From: Mesostigma viride
Lineage: Eukaryota > Streptophyta > Mesostigmatophyceae > Mesostigmatales > Mesostigmataceae
Length of the DNA stretch: 64,000 nt
Reading direction: 5' to 3'
NCBI GenBank assembly: GCA_009746045.1
Contig: RPFO01000497.1
Coordinates: forward strand, 58,501 to 122,500
The notes under the pieces were generated by a model, which was given only the letters and a program-made list of their open reading frames with translations, made no database searches and was not told the DNA's origin. The position numbers and the translations under genes are program-made. This document shows positions 25,701 through 34,920 of the stretch, one piece after another; position 1 is the stretch's first letter; the number at the start of each line of letters is the position of its first letter.

Positions 25701-28403
25701 CCACCCCACCCCACCCACCCCACCCCACCCCACCCCACCCCACCCCACCCCACCCCACCCCACCCCACCCCACCCCACCCCACCCCACCCCACCCCAACC
25801 CACCCCAACCCACCCCACCCCACCCCACCCCTACCCAACCCTTCCGCAGGCCTAAGCCTGGAGCCGCTGGCTGGCGCCATCATGGGCGGGAACACGGCCC
25901 TCGTGAAACCCTCCGAGCTCGCCCCGACATGCTCCGCGCTCCTCGCCCGCCTCCTCCCCGTGTACGTGGACACGCGCGCGGTCGCGGTGGTCGAGGGGGG
26001 GCAGCCGGTGGGGGAGGCGTGCCTCGCGCTGCGGTGGGACAAGATCTTCTACACGGGGGGCGGCGCGGTCGGCCGCGCGGTTCTTCTGGCCGCCGCGAGG
26101 CACCTCACGCCCGTCTGCCTCGAGCTGGGGGGCAAGAACCCGGCGTATGTGGACGACCGCGCCAACCTGCAGGTGGGTGGGGTTTACGGTATAGGGTTTA
26201 GGGTATAGGGTTTTGGGTATAGGGTCTTGGTTTCAGGGTAGAGGGTAGATAGTTGAACGGTGAAGGTTACGTATTGATCTCTACTTTGCCTACAATTATT
26301 AATTGCCGACAATGGTTAGGTAGTAGTGCATGCACAGGCAGTGACGTTAGCATGAAGTCTTGTTCAGATACACATTACACAGAAACCGTGTTTGAATTTC
26401 TGTATGGAATTCAAGTATCCCGTACCAGTGACAAAATCACATTCCGCCACTCCTCCCTTCCCCTTCTTTCCACGCCACCCTTCAACTTGCGGGCCTCTGC
26501 TGGCCACCCCCTTGCCCAGGCACCGTCAACCGATTCAGGTCACTTGTAAACCGGCTCTGTTGCTTTTGCATTCTGTACCTGCAAAGATTATCAACCCCAC
26601 TACCACTGACATCAGCGGCTGTTTGCCAACGCCCCCCCTCCGCCTCTGCCCACACTCCTTCCTCCTCCCCTCCTCGGCCCACCCGCCCACCTTGCCAACC
26701 CTGGTCTGGTTGCCCAGGTCACCGTCAACCGCCTGTGCGCGGGCCGCTTCTTCAACGCAGGCCAGTCGTGCATCGCGCCGGACTACGTGATGGCGCGTGA
26801 TGGCATGATGGACAAACTGATCACCCACTTCAAGGCCCAGATCGCGCGCGCATATGGGCAGGACCCCAAAGCGTCGCCGGACCTCGGCCGCATCATCAAC
26901 GCGCGCCACTTCCAGCGGATAACTCGCATGCTCGAGGAGCCGGGCGTGGCGGTGCGTGGGAAAGGGGGGTGGCGGTGGCAAAGTGTGGGCGATGGGGTGG
27001 GGGCCGGCGAACGCATGTGTGGGCCATGGGGGGTGAGCGAATGGGCAAGGGCTTTCAGATGATGGACTCTGCATCCCCCTGGTGCCTGGATGCTCGAGAT
27101 CCTCCCTGGTTCCCCGCTACGGCCTCGCAAAGCAACCTTTTTCCCGTACCTTTTGTGCCTGTTTGTGTAGCAGTGCAACAAAGGCACTCCTTGGGTGGTC
27201 CGATGCCTCATTTTATCGCTCTCGGTGCGCATGCCCCCGCCCTTGTTCTGCTTCCTATGCCGCATCGCCGATCCCTGCCACCTGAGCCACTTGCCCACTT
27301 TGCTTTCTCCCACCACGACCACGCATGCAATGACCCATGGTGTGACCCACCGGCATCCTTTGCTCCCGCCACTACTACTATTTCTGCTGTTATAACTACT
27401 ACTATCACTACTCCTACAGTGACTGCTATCACTACTGCTATTACTACTGTGCGTGCATGCGTGCGCAGGAGCGCATCATCATCGGCGGCCAGAGCGATGC
27501 CGCCACCCGCTACATCGCACCCACGCTGATCATGGACCCCCCTGCGGACTCGACCCTGTGGAGGGAGGAGATCTTTGGCCCCATCCTGCTGCTCAAGCGC
27601 GTGGCCAACGTTGAGGAGGCCATCGCGTTCGGGCGGACGGTGTGCGCCAACCCGCTGTCCTACTACCTGTTCACGAGCGACAAGAAGGTCATGGACCACT
27701 TTGAGAACAACACGGTGTCGGGGCAGTTTGTCGTCAACGACATTGGCGTGCAGGTAGGTTGCCCCGTGCCCGGACATCGTTTTTTATGCACTATTGTTTA
27801 TTTTTCACGATTCACCTACTCACCGTTGATACATTTCGTTCATGCCTCATAACCAGAATGCCACACCACACACAACTTCACTCACTTTTATGAATACGTT
27901 TTTTCGTATTCATGAAAATGAGTGAAACTGTGTGTGGCATCGCATTCTGATTATACAACGTATTTATCGAAATGAGTGAAATTGTGTGTGGCGTTGCCTT
28001 CTGGTTATGTGGCACGTACGAATACCCAGGTTGCTTTTTCCCCCTTAATCCCTCACCTTGTTGCGCTCTCGCCCACATAAGCTCTCCACCTTCCGTGCAC
28101 TGCCCCGCTTATGCTCCCACCCCGTGTGTACTCCCCTCCTCATGCACTCGCCGCTTTCCCTGGCACCAGTACTTGGTGGAGGGGCTCCCCTTTGGCGGCC
28201 GAGGCGAGAGCGGCATGGGCGCCTACCATGGCCGCTACAGTTTGGACGAGTTCGTGCACCGCAAGGCCGTGCTGCGCCGCTCGTGGATCGACGCATCGGT
28301 GCGCTACCCGCCCTACACGATGTTCAAAGAGACCTTCTTCCGCCTCTTCTTCATGGGTGGGTCGGTCTTCCGCTGGGCGAAATTCCTGCTCACTGGCCGC
28401 TGA
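22775..28403 (+). CDS. ALDH3-type aldehyde dehydrogenase, six exons
   Basis: Exons 22775-22943, 23741-23938, 25850-26172, 26718-26951, 27469-27753 and 28170-28403 join to 1443 nt (480 residues), with GT-AG introns and matching phases. The enzyme oxidises aldehydes with NAD(P)+. Motifs in order: N-terminal helices (WRLHQLNQLLKLVHNHEEEI), RHESFVAELG, EPLGTVLILAPWNYPVG, MGGNTALVKPSELAP, nucleotide-binding FYTGGGAVGR, catalytic Glu in LELGGKNPAYV, catalytic Cys in FNAGQSCIAPDY, EEIFGPILL and LPFGGRGESGMGAYHG. About 480 residues, without an N-terminal extension, fits class 3. The C-terminus (FKETFFRLFFMGGSVFRWAKFLLTGR, residues spaced as a hydrophobic/basic tail) may associate with membrane, as in fatty aldehyde dehydrogenases. 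Introns 2 and 5 carry repeats listed separately. An AATAAA at 28655-28660 is a possible polyadenylation signal. All catalytic residues are present, so the gene looks functional. Confidence 0.95.
24002..24104. repeat. 41-bp tandem repeat in ALDH intron 2
   Basis: AGTGCTTTCTTCTTATTAGT repeats at 24002, 24043 and 24084, a 41-bp period, about 2.5 copies. It directly abuts the SINE-like element downstream. Confidence 0.85.
24105..24285 (+). mobile_element. Probable tRNA-derived SINE in ALDH intron 2
   Basis: The head contains GTGGGTTCAATCCACAGG, an excellent pol III B box within a T-arm-like stem. An A-box-like TGGCGTGTGCCG lies about 35 bases upstream. The rest is an unrelated body ending in AATAAAAAAATTAATA. 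That is the layout of a tRNA-derived SINE. No second copy was found in this window and no clear target duplication is visible. A degenerate tRNA pseudogene is the alternative. Confidence 0.5.
24664..24780 (-). repeat. S200 SINE-like repeat, copy 2 (inverted, truncated)
   Basis: Reverse complement of the 3' half of the 14612-14802 repeat: GAGAGAAGCTAGGGCGCCCT, TTCTCATTGTGTA, CCCACGTGACAAAGTC and the TAATTAATTAA tail. Its 5' side is lost close to the start of the (CCCCA)n array. Confidence 0.7.
24826..25830. repeat. (CCCCA)n satellite, about 1 kb, in ALDH intron 2
   Basis: One kilobase of CCCCA units with scattered CCCA variants and a short CCCCG patch near 25562-25590. It ends about 20 bases before the exon 3 acceptor. 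Read on the minus strand it is TGGGG repeats, which opens Gly/Trp/Val-rich frames of up to 423 codons in all three frames; none is a gene. The minus (template) strand has strong G-quadruplex potential. Confidence 0.98.
27848..27955. repeat. Foldback (hairpin) sequence in ALDH intron 5
   Basis: A left arm of about 50 bases (starting CATAACCAGAATGCCACACC) is matched by an inverted right arm ending GCATTCTGATTAT, around a TTTTTT loop flanked by GAATACG and CGTATTC. A third, direct copy of the arm (AAATGAGTGAAATTGTGTGT) follows at 27970-28010. It is either a MITE-like foldback element or a precursor-like hairpin carried in the intron. Confidence 0.8.
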
Positions 28404-28433
28404 AGAATCAATAATATACTGGCTGGCATATAG

Positions 28434-28492
28434 GCTCGAGCTACCATGGTCCGGGTTCTCCTGATTTCTGGCCTGTGCTGGTTGTCTCCTTG
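28434..28492 (-). mobile_element. S80 short dispersed element, copy a, with 20-bp target duplication
   Basis: A 59-bp insert (GCTCGAGCTACCATGG ... CTGGTTGTCTCCTTG) lies between two identical 20-bp direct repeats, ATATACTGGCTGGCATATAG, at 28414-28433 and 28493-28512. It lies 30 bp past the ALDH stop codon, so within its 3' UTR. The insert is a 3'-shortened copy of the family seen at 45015, 54355 and elsewhere. Confidence 0.8.
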
Positions 28493-28512
28493 ATATACTG
28501 GCTGGCATATAG

Positions 28513-29045
28513 TATCGCCCGGACAGGCGTGTAGTGCTCCTCAATCGGACAGGCGTGTAGTGCTACCTCAATTTCATTGCTCTAGGTAAACTTGTGTGCA
28601 GGCCACAGAGCGCTCTCTCCGCATCATGACCAGTGCGGGCGCAACTGTGGGTGCAATAAAGCTTCGGCATATCAAATTAAAGCGTGGCGCCATGCAGTAA
28701 GCTAGGCTGCCCCCATGGTCCAGAGCCCACAGACAGATAAGCTTGGAACGCATTTAGAGTCGCCAGATTGGGAGAATATGAAAGCCTCTTCCGTAGCCTG
28801 AGGGGCTTTAGGGGCCGGCCGGGAAAGCTGTTGAGAGCACTAGCTGTCTTGAATGTGCATTTCTGAAACGTAGACTGCGTCACGTGGGTACCAATCATCT
28901 GGCCACGTGGAGTAAAGAACCGAGAAACACCATGTCAGAGAATATTTGACAGATGCAACTGTTAATTGTCGGAGATATAATTTGACGTTGCACGGTGCAT
29001 GTGCACATTATGTACAACCCTGCCCATCGTAGTCAAGCCTGACGG
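28513..29045. other. ALDH 3' flank and spacer
   Basis: No gene recognised. It contains a short fragment of the S200 repeat at about 28870-28893 (inverted) and a possible AATAAA signal at 28655. Confidence 0.55.
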
Positions 29046-29078
29046 TAATGGTATGAATATCAAGGAGTAATGGTATGA

Positions 29079-29942
29079 ATCCTCAAGGAGGCCCTCGAGC
29101 AGCACGTGGCCCCCATCGCTGCAGATGTGGCGGCCATGGGCAGCACGCTGGCTGCCGAGCTCCCCCTCCTCTCCACCATCCCCACCGCCACCGCCACCCT
29201 CCTCGCCTCCTCCACCGCCACCACCCCCACCTCCGACGCCATCACCGCCCAGCTCCGTGAAATCGACCAGCGTCTTAAAGACAACGCAATCGCCATCGAG
29301 GTCCTGCAGAACACCGCCGGCCTCACCGCCCAGGCGGTGAAGGACATTGCCGCCAAGCCAGCCCCTGCTGGCCTGGCCGGCGATGCTCCTCCCATCACGA
29401 CCTGGGCGGACATGCTTAAGCAGCACACCACCTCCACCACCTCCGCCGTCGCAGCACAGCTCCAGCGGCAGACGCTTGACCTCCGCGAGGAGGCCGAGCT
29501 CGCCAAGCGCAGCCTTAACGTCATTGTCAAGAATCTCAAGATGGAGGAAGGTGAGAATTCCGAGAAGCTTGCGCGTGCTTTTGAGAGAGAAATCCTTGAT
29601 CGCATGGGCCTTACTGGTGAGATCGAGCTGGCCGCCCACCGCCTTCCCCGCGCGCGGGGTAAGGCAGGGCCGCCCCCGCTCCTTCTCACCTTTAAGACCC
29701 CGGCGGACAAGATTTCTTTTCTCAGACGCCGCAAGCGGCTCGAGAAGACTCTCTTCACCCTTGATGACGACCTGACCCTGGCGCAGCAACAACGGCGACG
29801 GGAGCTATGGCCGACCTACCTCCAGCTCCGGCAGACCAAGGCGGGCCAGCCGGTGTACTGGAAGGGGGCGGCCATCTACGTCGGCCACAAGCCCTGGCAG
29901 GCGACCCCCGCGGCCCCAGCGACTCCAGGCGCCCCAGCTTAG
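29079..29942 (+). CDS. LINE ORF1-like RNA-binding protein
   Basis: An intact frame of about 288 codons, open at its 5' side, so the true start may have been lost in 5' truncation; the first in-frame ATG is at 29136. The N-terminal half is Ala/Thr-rich with a heptad-like segment (LREIDQRLKDNAIAIEVLQN). The second half has an RRM-like strand (SLNVIVKNL), helix (SEKLARAFEREILDRMGL), second strand (PPPLLLTFKTPADKISFLRRRKRLEKT) and a C-terminal domain (LTLAQQQRRRELWPTYLQLRQ). This matches the L1 ORF1p plan: coiled coil, RRM, C-terminal domain. No reverse transcriptase follows; the stop leads into a 3' UTR and simple-repeat tail. It is retrotransposon protein, not a host gene. Confidence 0.7.
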   Translation: MLKEALEQHVAPIAADVAAMGSTLAAELPLLSTIPTATATLLASSTATTPTSDAITAQLREIDQRLKDNAIAIEVLQNTAGLTAQAVKDIAAKPAPAGLAGDAPPITTWADMLKQHTTSTTSAVAAQLQRQTLDLREEAELAKRSLNVIVKNLKMEEGENSEKLARAFEREILDRMGLTGEIELAAHRLPRARGKAGPPPLLLTFKTPADKISFLRRRKRLEKTLFTLDDDLTLAQQQRRRELWPTYLQLRQTKAGQPVYWKGAAIYVGHKPWQATPAAPATPGAPA

Positions 29943-30387
29943 GGGAATACAGCAGTAGTAGTGTAGAATAGATAGACCGTGGCCATGTACATGTACGCCT
30001 CCTAGAGGCCCTATCCCAGCTAAGCCACGCGCTTTATTTAATCATGTACATGTGTGCCTATGATGAGCCACACTCCAGATGATGCCTAGCTTTATTTAGT
30101 TATGTTGTGCCCATGCAGGGAGTAACTCTCTGCTGAGACGCCATGCCCTAGCTTTTTGTATAGCTCTGCTGATCTTCCCCCCCATGACAGGCTCCCCCTT
30201 CGCTGGGCATAGCTTGAAGATCATGGGGATGCACGTGCCCTGGTGCACCTAGAGCAAGGGTCCTTTACATCCCCACCCTTGCAGGAAGTAGCTTAGGATG
30301 TATGATAGGCCATATGCCCCCTCTCAAGGGCTATGTGCTACATATACTCCCAACGGAGTTATGTTACAATTCAATTCAATTCAATTC
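29081..30387 (+). mobile_element. ORF1-only LINE copy A1
   Basis: It consists of ORF1, about 430 bp of 3' UTR and an (AATTC)n tail at 30367-30388. It is flanked by near-identical AATGGTATGAATCC (29069-29082 and 30389-30402). The 3' UTR recurs in copy A2, which also passes straight from the ORF1 stop to the 3' UTR. The family therefore seems to lack a second ORF downstream of ORF1. Confidence 0.65.
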
Positions 30388-30971
30388 AATGGTATGAATC
30401 CCCCTGGCGCAGCAACAACGGCGACGGGAGCTATGGCCGACCTACCTCCAGCTCCGGCAGACCAAGGCGGGGCAGCCGGTGTACTGGAAGGGGGCGGCCA
30501 TCTACGTCGGCCACAAGCCCTGGCAGGCGACCCCCCCCCCCCGCGGCCCCAGCGACTCCAGACGCCCCAGCTTAGGGGAATACAGCAGTAGTAGTGCAGA
30601 ATAGATAGACCGTGGCCATGTACATGTACGCCTCCTAGAGGCACTATCTCAGCTAAGCCCTGCGCTTTATTTAATCATGTACATGTGTGCCTATGATGTG
30701 CCACACTCCAGACGATGCCTAGCCTTATTTAGTAATGTTGTGCCCATGCAGGGAGTCACTCTCTGCTGAGAAGCCATGCCATAGCTCTTGTATAGCCATG
30801 ATGATCTTCCCCCTCACAGGCATGCTCCCCCCCTTACCCGGGCATAGCGTGATAGACCATGAGGGTGCGGGTGCCCTGGTGCACCTAGAGCAAGTGTTGT
30901 TTACATTCCCACCCTTGCAGGAAGTAGCTTAGAATGTATTATAGGCTCATATGCCCCTTCTCAGGGCTATT

Positions 30972-33800
30972 AAATTAAATTAAATTAAATTATAACATGC
31001 CTTCGTGGGGAGGTCATGTAGCACATATTTCATGATGGATGGGGTGGGGGAAGCCGCGTGATCGAACTATCCTAACTCTATCTAGAAAATCCTAACTGCA
31101 CTACTCATCAAAACGCCTCCTCCGCTTGGGGGGAGGTGGCTTGCCCACAGGGTCCGGGGCGTGTGTGCCTTGACAATCTTCTTCCACCGCGTCTTGTCCT
31201 GCATGGCAGTCCAAAGACGGGAGAGAGAGTGGATGCGGTGCTCAAACTGGGCTGGGACCACGAGGTCGTCCAGCAGCATCTGAACGTAGTTGGTGACAGG
31301 TTTCCCTACCATTTTGGGAATGTCCTTGGGGCCAGGCCAGGTCAGAATGTGCCGCCCTGGCTGTCCAAGCCGCTGGGGGCCGGCCAGACCAAGGGTGGTG
31401 TCGACCTGGCTGGTGCGTGCAAGGTGTCCTACAAATGCTATCCTACGCTGTCTAATCTCGTCCGAAACACGAGGCATGCCATGATACAGAGACTCTGATG
31501 ACGGACGCTCGGAAAAACCTACATTAAGGACCTGCCGGAGCATCCTGTAAACTGTGCCGTCGAGCCGAGCTGCCAGTTTGGGGGGAGGGTCCACGCCTCG
31601 GCGCCATACGTGAGCACCGTGAGGACGAGGACCTTGAAGAGCATGCGCTTGCGGTGCCCGTTCAGGCCCTTCGAGCGCCAGTAGGGTGTGAGCGAACGGA
31701 GCTTGGCCCAGGCAAGGCCGATGCGGGTGTCCACATCGTCGGCGGTGTCAGGAAGCCAGCTCCCCAACAGCTTGAAGCGGTCGCGGAACGGGACCTCCGT
31801 CCCGTCGAGCAGGCGCGGCAGCGGTGGTTTACTGGATGCTCCTATCACCATCGCCTCAGTTTTGACACTAATCTCCAGCCCCACCGCCCGCGCCTCCAGG
31901 CCCAGGCAGTCCAGCCAGGTCTGAATGTGCTCGGGGCGCTCGATGAGGGTGGTATCATCCGCATAAATCAGGTCGGCAAGGCGGTAACCAGGTCTAACCC
32001 CGCCGTGCTCTTTCACGTTAAGGATGTCCAAGCCTGGCTCGAACCCCTTAAGAGCAGTAAAGCGCGCACGTGCCCGGCGCATGACGTGATCCACGACAAT
32101 AATGAACAGGTATGGGGACAGGACACAACCTTGCCACACCCCGTGGTGAAGGGGGAATGGTGGAGTGGTGCCCTCCGCAGTCCGCACTACTGCCTGTGAA
32201 CCCTCATACAGACGGCGAATGGCAGCAATAAACGCAGGTGGTACCCGATCCAGATCTGGATCGGCTCGAGCTAGGATGGCCCAAAGAGCCTCCCAGAGAA
32301 CCGTGTCAAAGGCCTTGATATAGTCAACAAAAATGAAGACCAGCGGCAAACTGTCAGGGGGAAGTCGACGCACCTCCTCCATCAACCGGCGAGTGACAAA
32401 CACAGCCATGACAGTGTTACGACCACGACGGAAACCCATCTGAGACTCACCCAGGTGTGCCGGTCCAGCGCGGCGCGGAGCCTGTGCAGCATCATGCGCA
32501 TGAAGACCTTCAGCGCGGCGCTCTGGAGGCAGACACCCCGGTAGTTACCGGGGTCAGCAGCAGAGCCCTTCTTGTACAGCATGACGCGGATGGCCGTCTG
32601 CCACTCAGCAGGCGGAGGCTCGTCAGAGAGCAGGACACGGTTGCAGAACGCCAGCAGAAGATCCCTAACCGCCAGATCAGGGGTCTTCAGCAGCTCAGCA
32701 GAAAGGTGGTCGGCACCGACCGCCGCATCGTACCGCAGGCGAGCAAGGGCGCCGTCCAATTCCTTCAAAGTGAAGGGGGGGACGACGTCGTCAGTGGCAA
32801 GGCAGCCCTCCTGCAAGGCGGGGACTTGGTAGTCCGCGGCCGAGGAGGGGGGCGCTGGCGGCGGCGGGGGTCCGGCGACCCCGAGGCGGGCGGCCGTCTC
32901 GGGGTGAAGCGGCGGGGGGGGGGCGCGAGCCCCACCGGTCAAGGAAACATTGTGGGCCAACCAGCGGTCAAGGCTTACCGGCGCCGTGCCGTCCCCCGTG
33001 TGCTCCACCGGGGTGCGCTGCCGCCGGCCGCCGAGCCGGTCGAGAGGTGGTACCACATGTCCTTGCCCTGGTTGCGAGCCTGGCAGGCCTTGGCATCCGC
33101 GATGCACTGGGCCGCCTCCGCGTCCTGAGCGTGCTCGTAGGCCTCCACAAGGGCGGCCTTGAGCAATGGTTTCTGCAGCGGGTCCCGGTTACGCTTGAGG
33201 CGGTGCCGGGCGGCCAAGACCTTGGGGTCCTGGCGGTAGAGCGGGCCGGGGCGGCGGCGGGGCATGACCGGCAGGTGCCGGGCCGCCAGCAACGGGGCAC
33301 GGGCCGCAAAGCCCGCAAAAATGGCTGCGTTGGGGGCACCATTGTCCAGCTCGTCGACGTCCGCCCGGGCGTCCAGGGCCGACAGGTACTTCCGTCGGCA
33401 CCAGTTCCGCTCGTGCTCGGCGTCCGTCCAGTCCTCAGGATCTCCCTTGACCGGGCGTAGAGCAGACCAGTCAGGGCGGACCACTGGGGCGCGGCGCGCG
33501 GGGACGTGGAACCGGAGCCGAAGGGTCGCGCGCACCAACCGGTGGTCAGAGCACACCGTCGGCGTGTCAAACACTCGGGTGTCCAGGACCGAGGTGCACC
33601 TGGACTGCCGTACCACGTACCACGTAGTCCAAACAGGCCTGACGGCCGTTAGGACCACGAAAAGTGACCAAGTCCTGTGAGGGACGTTGGAAGTGGCAGT
33701 TGACAGCAACCATCCCGCTATCCCGCAAAAAGGCAGAAAACAGGGGAGTGTTGTCGTTAGCAGTAGTGTCAGCAGGCGCAGTTGTCTCAGTTAGCAGTAG
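30972..33800 (-). mobile_element. APE-type LINE-B, 5'-truncated, inverted inside A2
   Basis: A minus-strand element starting within its endonuclease domain and ending in an (AATTT)n tail at 30972-30996. It contains the reverse transcriptase pseudogene described at 31082-33760. It is bounded by the 12-bp duplication TCTCAGGGCTAT. The short tandem tail and the C-terminal RQRRIAFVGHLAR motif recall RTE-like LINEs; clade assignment needs a tree. Confidence 0.75.
31082..33760 (-). pseudogene. LINE-B endonuclease-reverse transcriptase polyprotein remnant
   Basis: Read right to left. The endonuclease C-terminus (VCSDHRLVRATLRL, the SDH motif of AP-type endonucleases) is at 33709-33480. A linker follows, then RT N-terminal motifs in the 32382-33107 frame (LKELDGALARLRYDAAVGADHLSAELL cut by position; IRVMLYKKGSAADPGNYRGV). 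Next, in the 31519-32439 frame, come MGFRRGRNT, FIFVDYIKAFDTV, GVWQGCVLSPYLF and the catalytic LIYADDTTLI. The C-terminal part in 31082-31594 has RQRRIAFVGHLAR. Four frames are needed, so it is dead by frameshift. Confidence 0.85.
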
Positions 33801-33878
33801 TCTCAGGGCTATGTGCTACATATACTCCCAACGGAGTTATGTTCCTAATTAATTAATTAATGGTATGAATATATATTC

Positions 33879-33990
33879 ATTGAGAATGATAAATTATGGA
33901 GGTGATATTGCCATGCAACGTACATAAGATATATATTCATTGAGAATGATAGATTACGGAGGTGAGATAGGCATGCAACATAAGGAAAAA
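33879..33990. repeat. 51-bp tandem duplication holding the empty LINE target site
   Basis: TATATATTCATTGAGAATGATA occurs at 33881 and 33932 (period 51), each followed by GGAGGTGA and GCATGCAAC. The same sequence, ACATAAGATATATAT then TATATATTCATTGAGAATGA, reappears split by insertions at 34231-34245 and 36029-36055. This local duplicate therefore preserves the pre-insertion site. Confidence 0.75.
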
Positions 33991-34245
33991 CCCGAGAACT
34001 GGGAGAATAACCCTGAAGAAATTAATAGTAATCTGACACAGACATCCAAGGATCACGCCAGCGGCACAAGGTACAACTAACTATACATCACAAAACTACA
34101 CGCAGCAACAGCGCTGCCGGCCCACCATGCAGGCCTGGAAGGAAGATATATATTCTGATTTGGCATGCACGCCGCAAAGGTGAAAACCATCTGCGTTCAG
34201 TGCCGGTCCGTGGAAAACGCGGAAAAACGTACATAAGATATATAT

Positions 34246-34909
34246 CAGGGGGGGTGGAAAAAACAAAAATATCAGACACCATGCTGAAATTTTCCAAAAG
34301 TTGGCCCTTGGACCCTACCTACCTAGCACGAAGGCGCTATACCTAGCAAAACCCTGAGGTCCCAAGGGTTATAGGGGTCGACCTAGACAGCAAAATGATC
34401 AGCTCCGCGAGCTCTACCGTTTGAGCATATTGGTGTATGGGAAAATTCCGGTTTTCTTAAATGGGTCGTTGGCCGGCGCGACGCGATACTGGCACGGCAC
34501 GGCGCTGGATAGCCGAAGCCTTGTAGTGGTGGCAGACGGCAGCATACTTCCGTACCTAGGGGCAGCACCGTCTTGCGGGTGCAACCCCCCCCCCCTCTAT
34601 GGTACCTGCCAAAATTTTGACTGCAGATTTGGGTTCAGCTCGCCAAGTGCTATCAGTTTGTCCGTCAAACCGTTTCAAAATTCCGACCATACAGGGAGCT
34701 AGCAGAATTTCCAAGTGTTTTGTTGTAAAAAAACCATATCGACCCGGCACCCTACCTACCTACCCTTTAAGTTAACGGTTTTTGAGGCTCTGTAACTTCT
34801 AACCTAGAGACCCCCTGGGGTTGCGACCAGTGGCAAACATGCTTGTTTTCGCGAGATCTACTCGAATCCAGCATGATGTAAATTTTCTTGTTTTTTTCCA
34901 CCCCCCCTG
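34246..34909. mobile_element. hAT-like MITE (664 bp)
   Basis: The left end CAGGGGGGGTGGAAAAAACA and the inverted right end CAGGGGGGGTGGAAAAAAAC match over about 50 bp (including CATGCTG further in). Both flanks are ATATATAT/TATATATA, compatible with an 8-bp duplication but ambiguous because the target is a TA tract. The interior has no transposase-like frame. Confidence 0.65.
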
Positions 34910-34920
34910 TATATATATTC

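Larger units (their letters stand above)
30400..33870 (+). mobile_element. ORF1-only LINE copy A2, 5'-truncated and split by LINE-B
   Basis: 30405-30971 repeats the end of ORF1 and the 3' UTR of copy A1 with small differences (frame lost at a C-run near 30532-30543). It stops at TCTCAGGGCTAT and resumes at 33796 with the same 12 bases, then GTGCTACATATACTCCCAAC and a TAATTAATTAA tail. The 12-bp direct repeat (30960-30971 and about 33804-33815) is the target duplication of LINE-B. Outer flanks TAATGGTATGAATAT at 29046 and 33858 are probably the original target duplication of A2. Confidence 0.6.

Noticed and set aside
24724-26042. Gly/Trp-rich open frames of up to 423 codons on the minus strand
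   Set aside because: They are translations of the (TGGGG)n strand of an intronic satellite and are antisense to ALDH.
26180-26250. Telomere-like GGGTTTAGGGTATAGGG
   Set aside because: Only a few degenerate units at the start of ALDH intron 3; not a telomere or a chromosome end.
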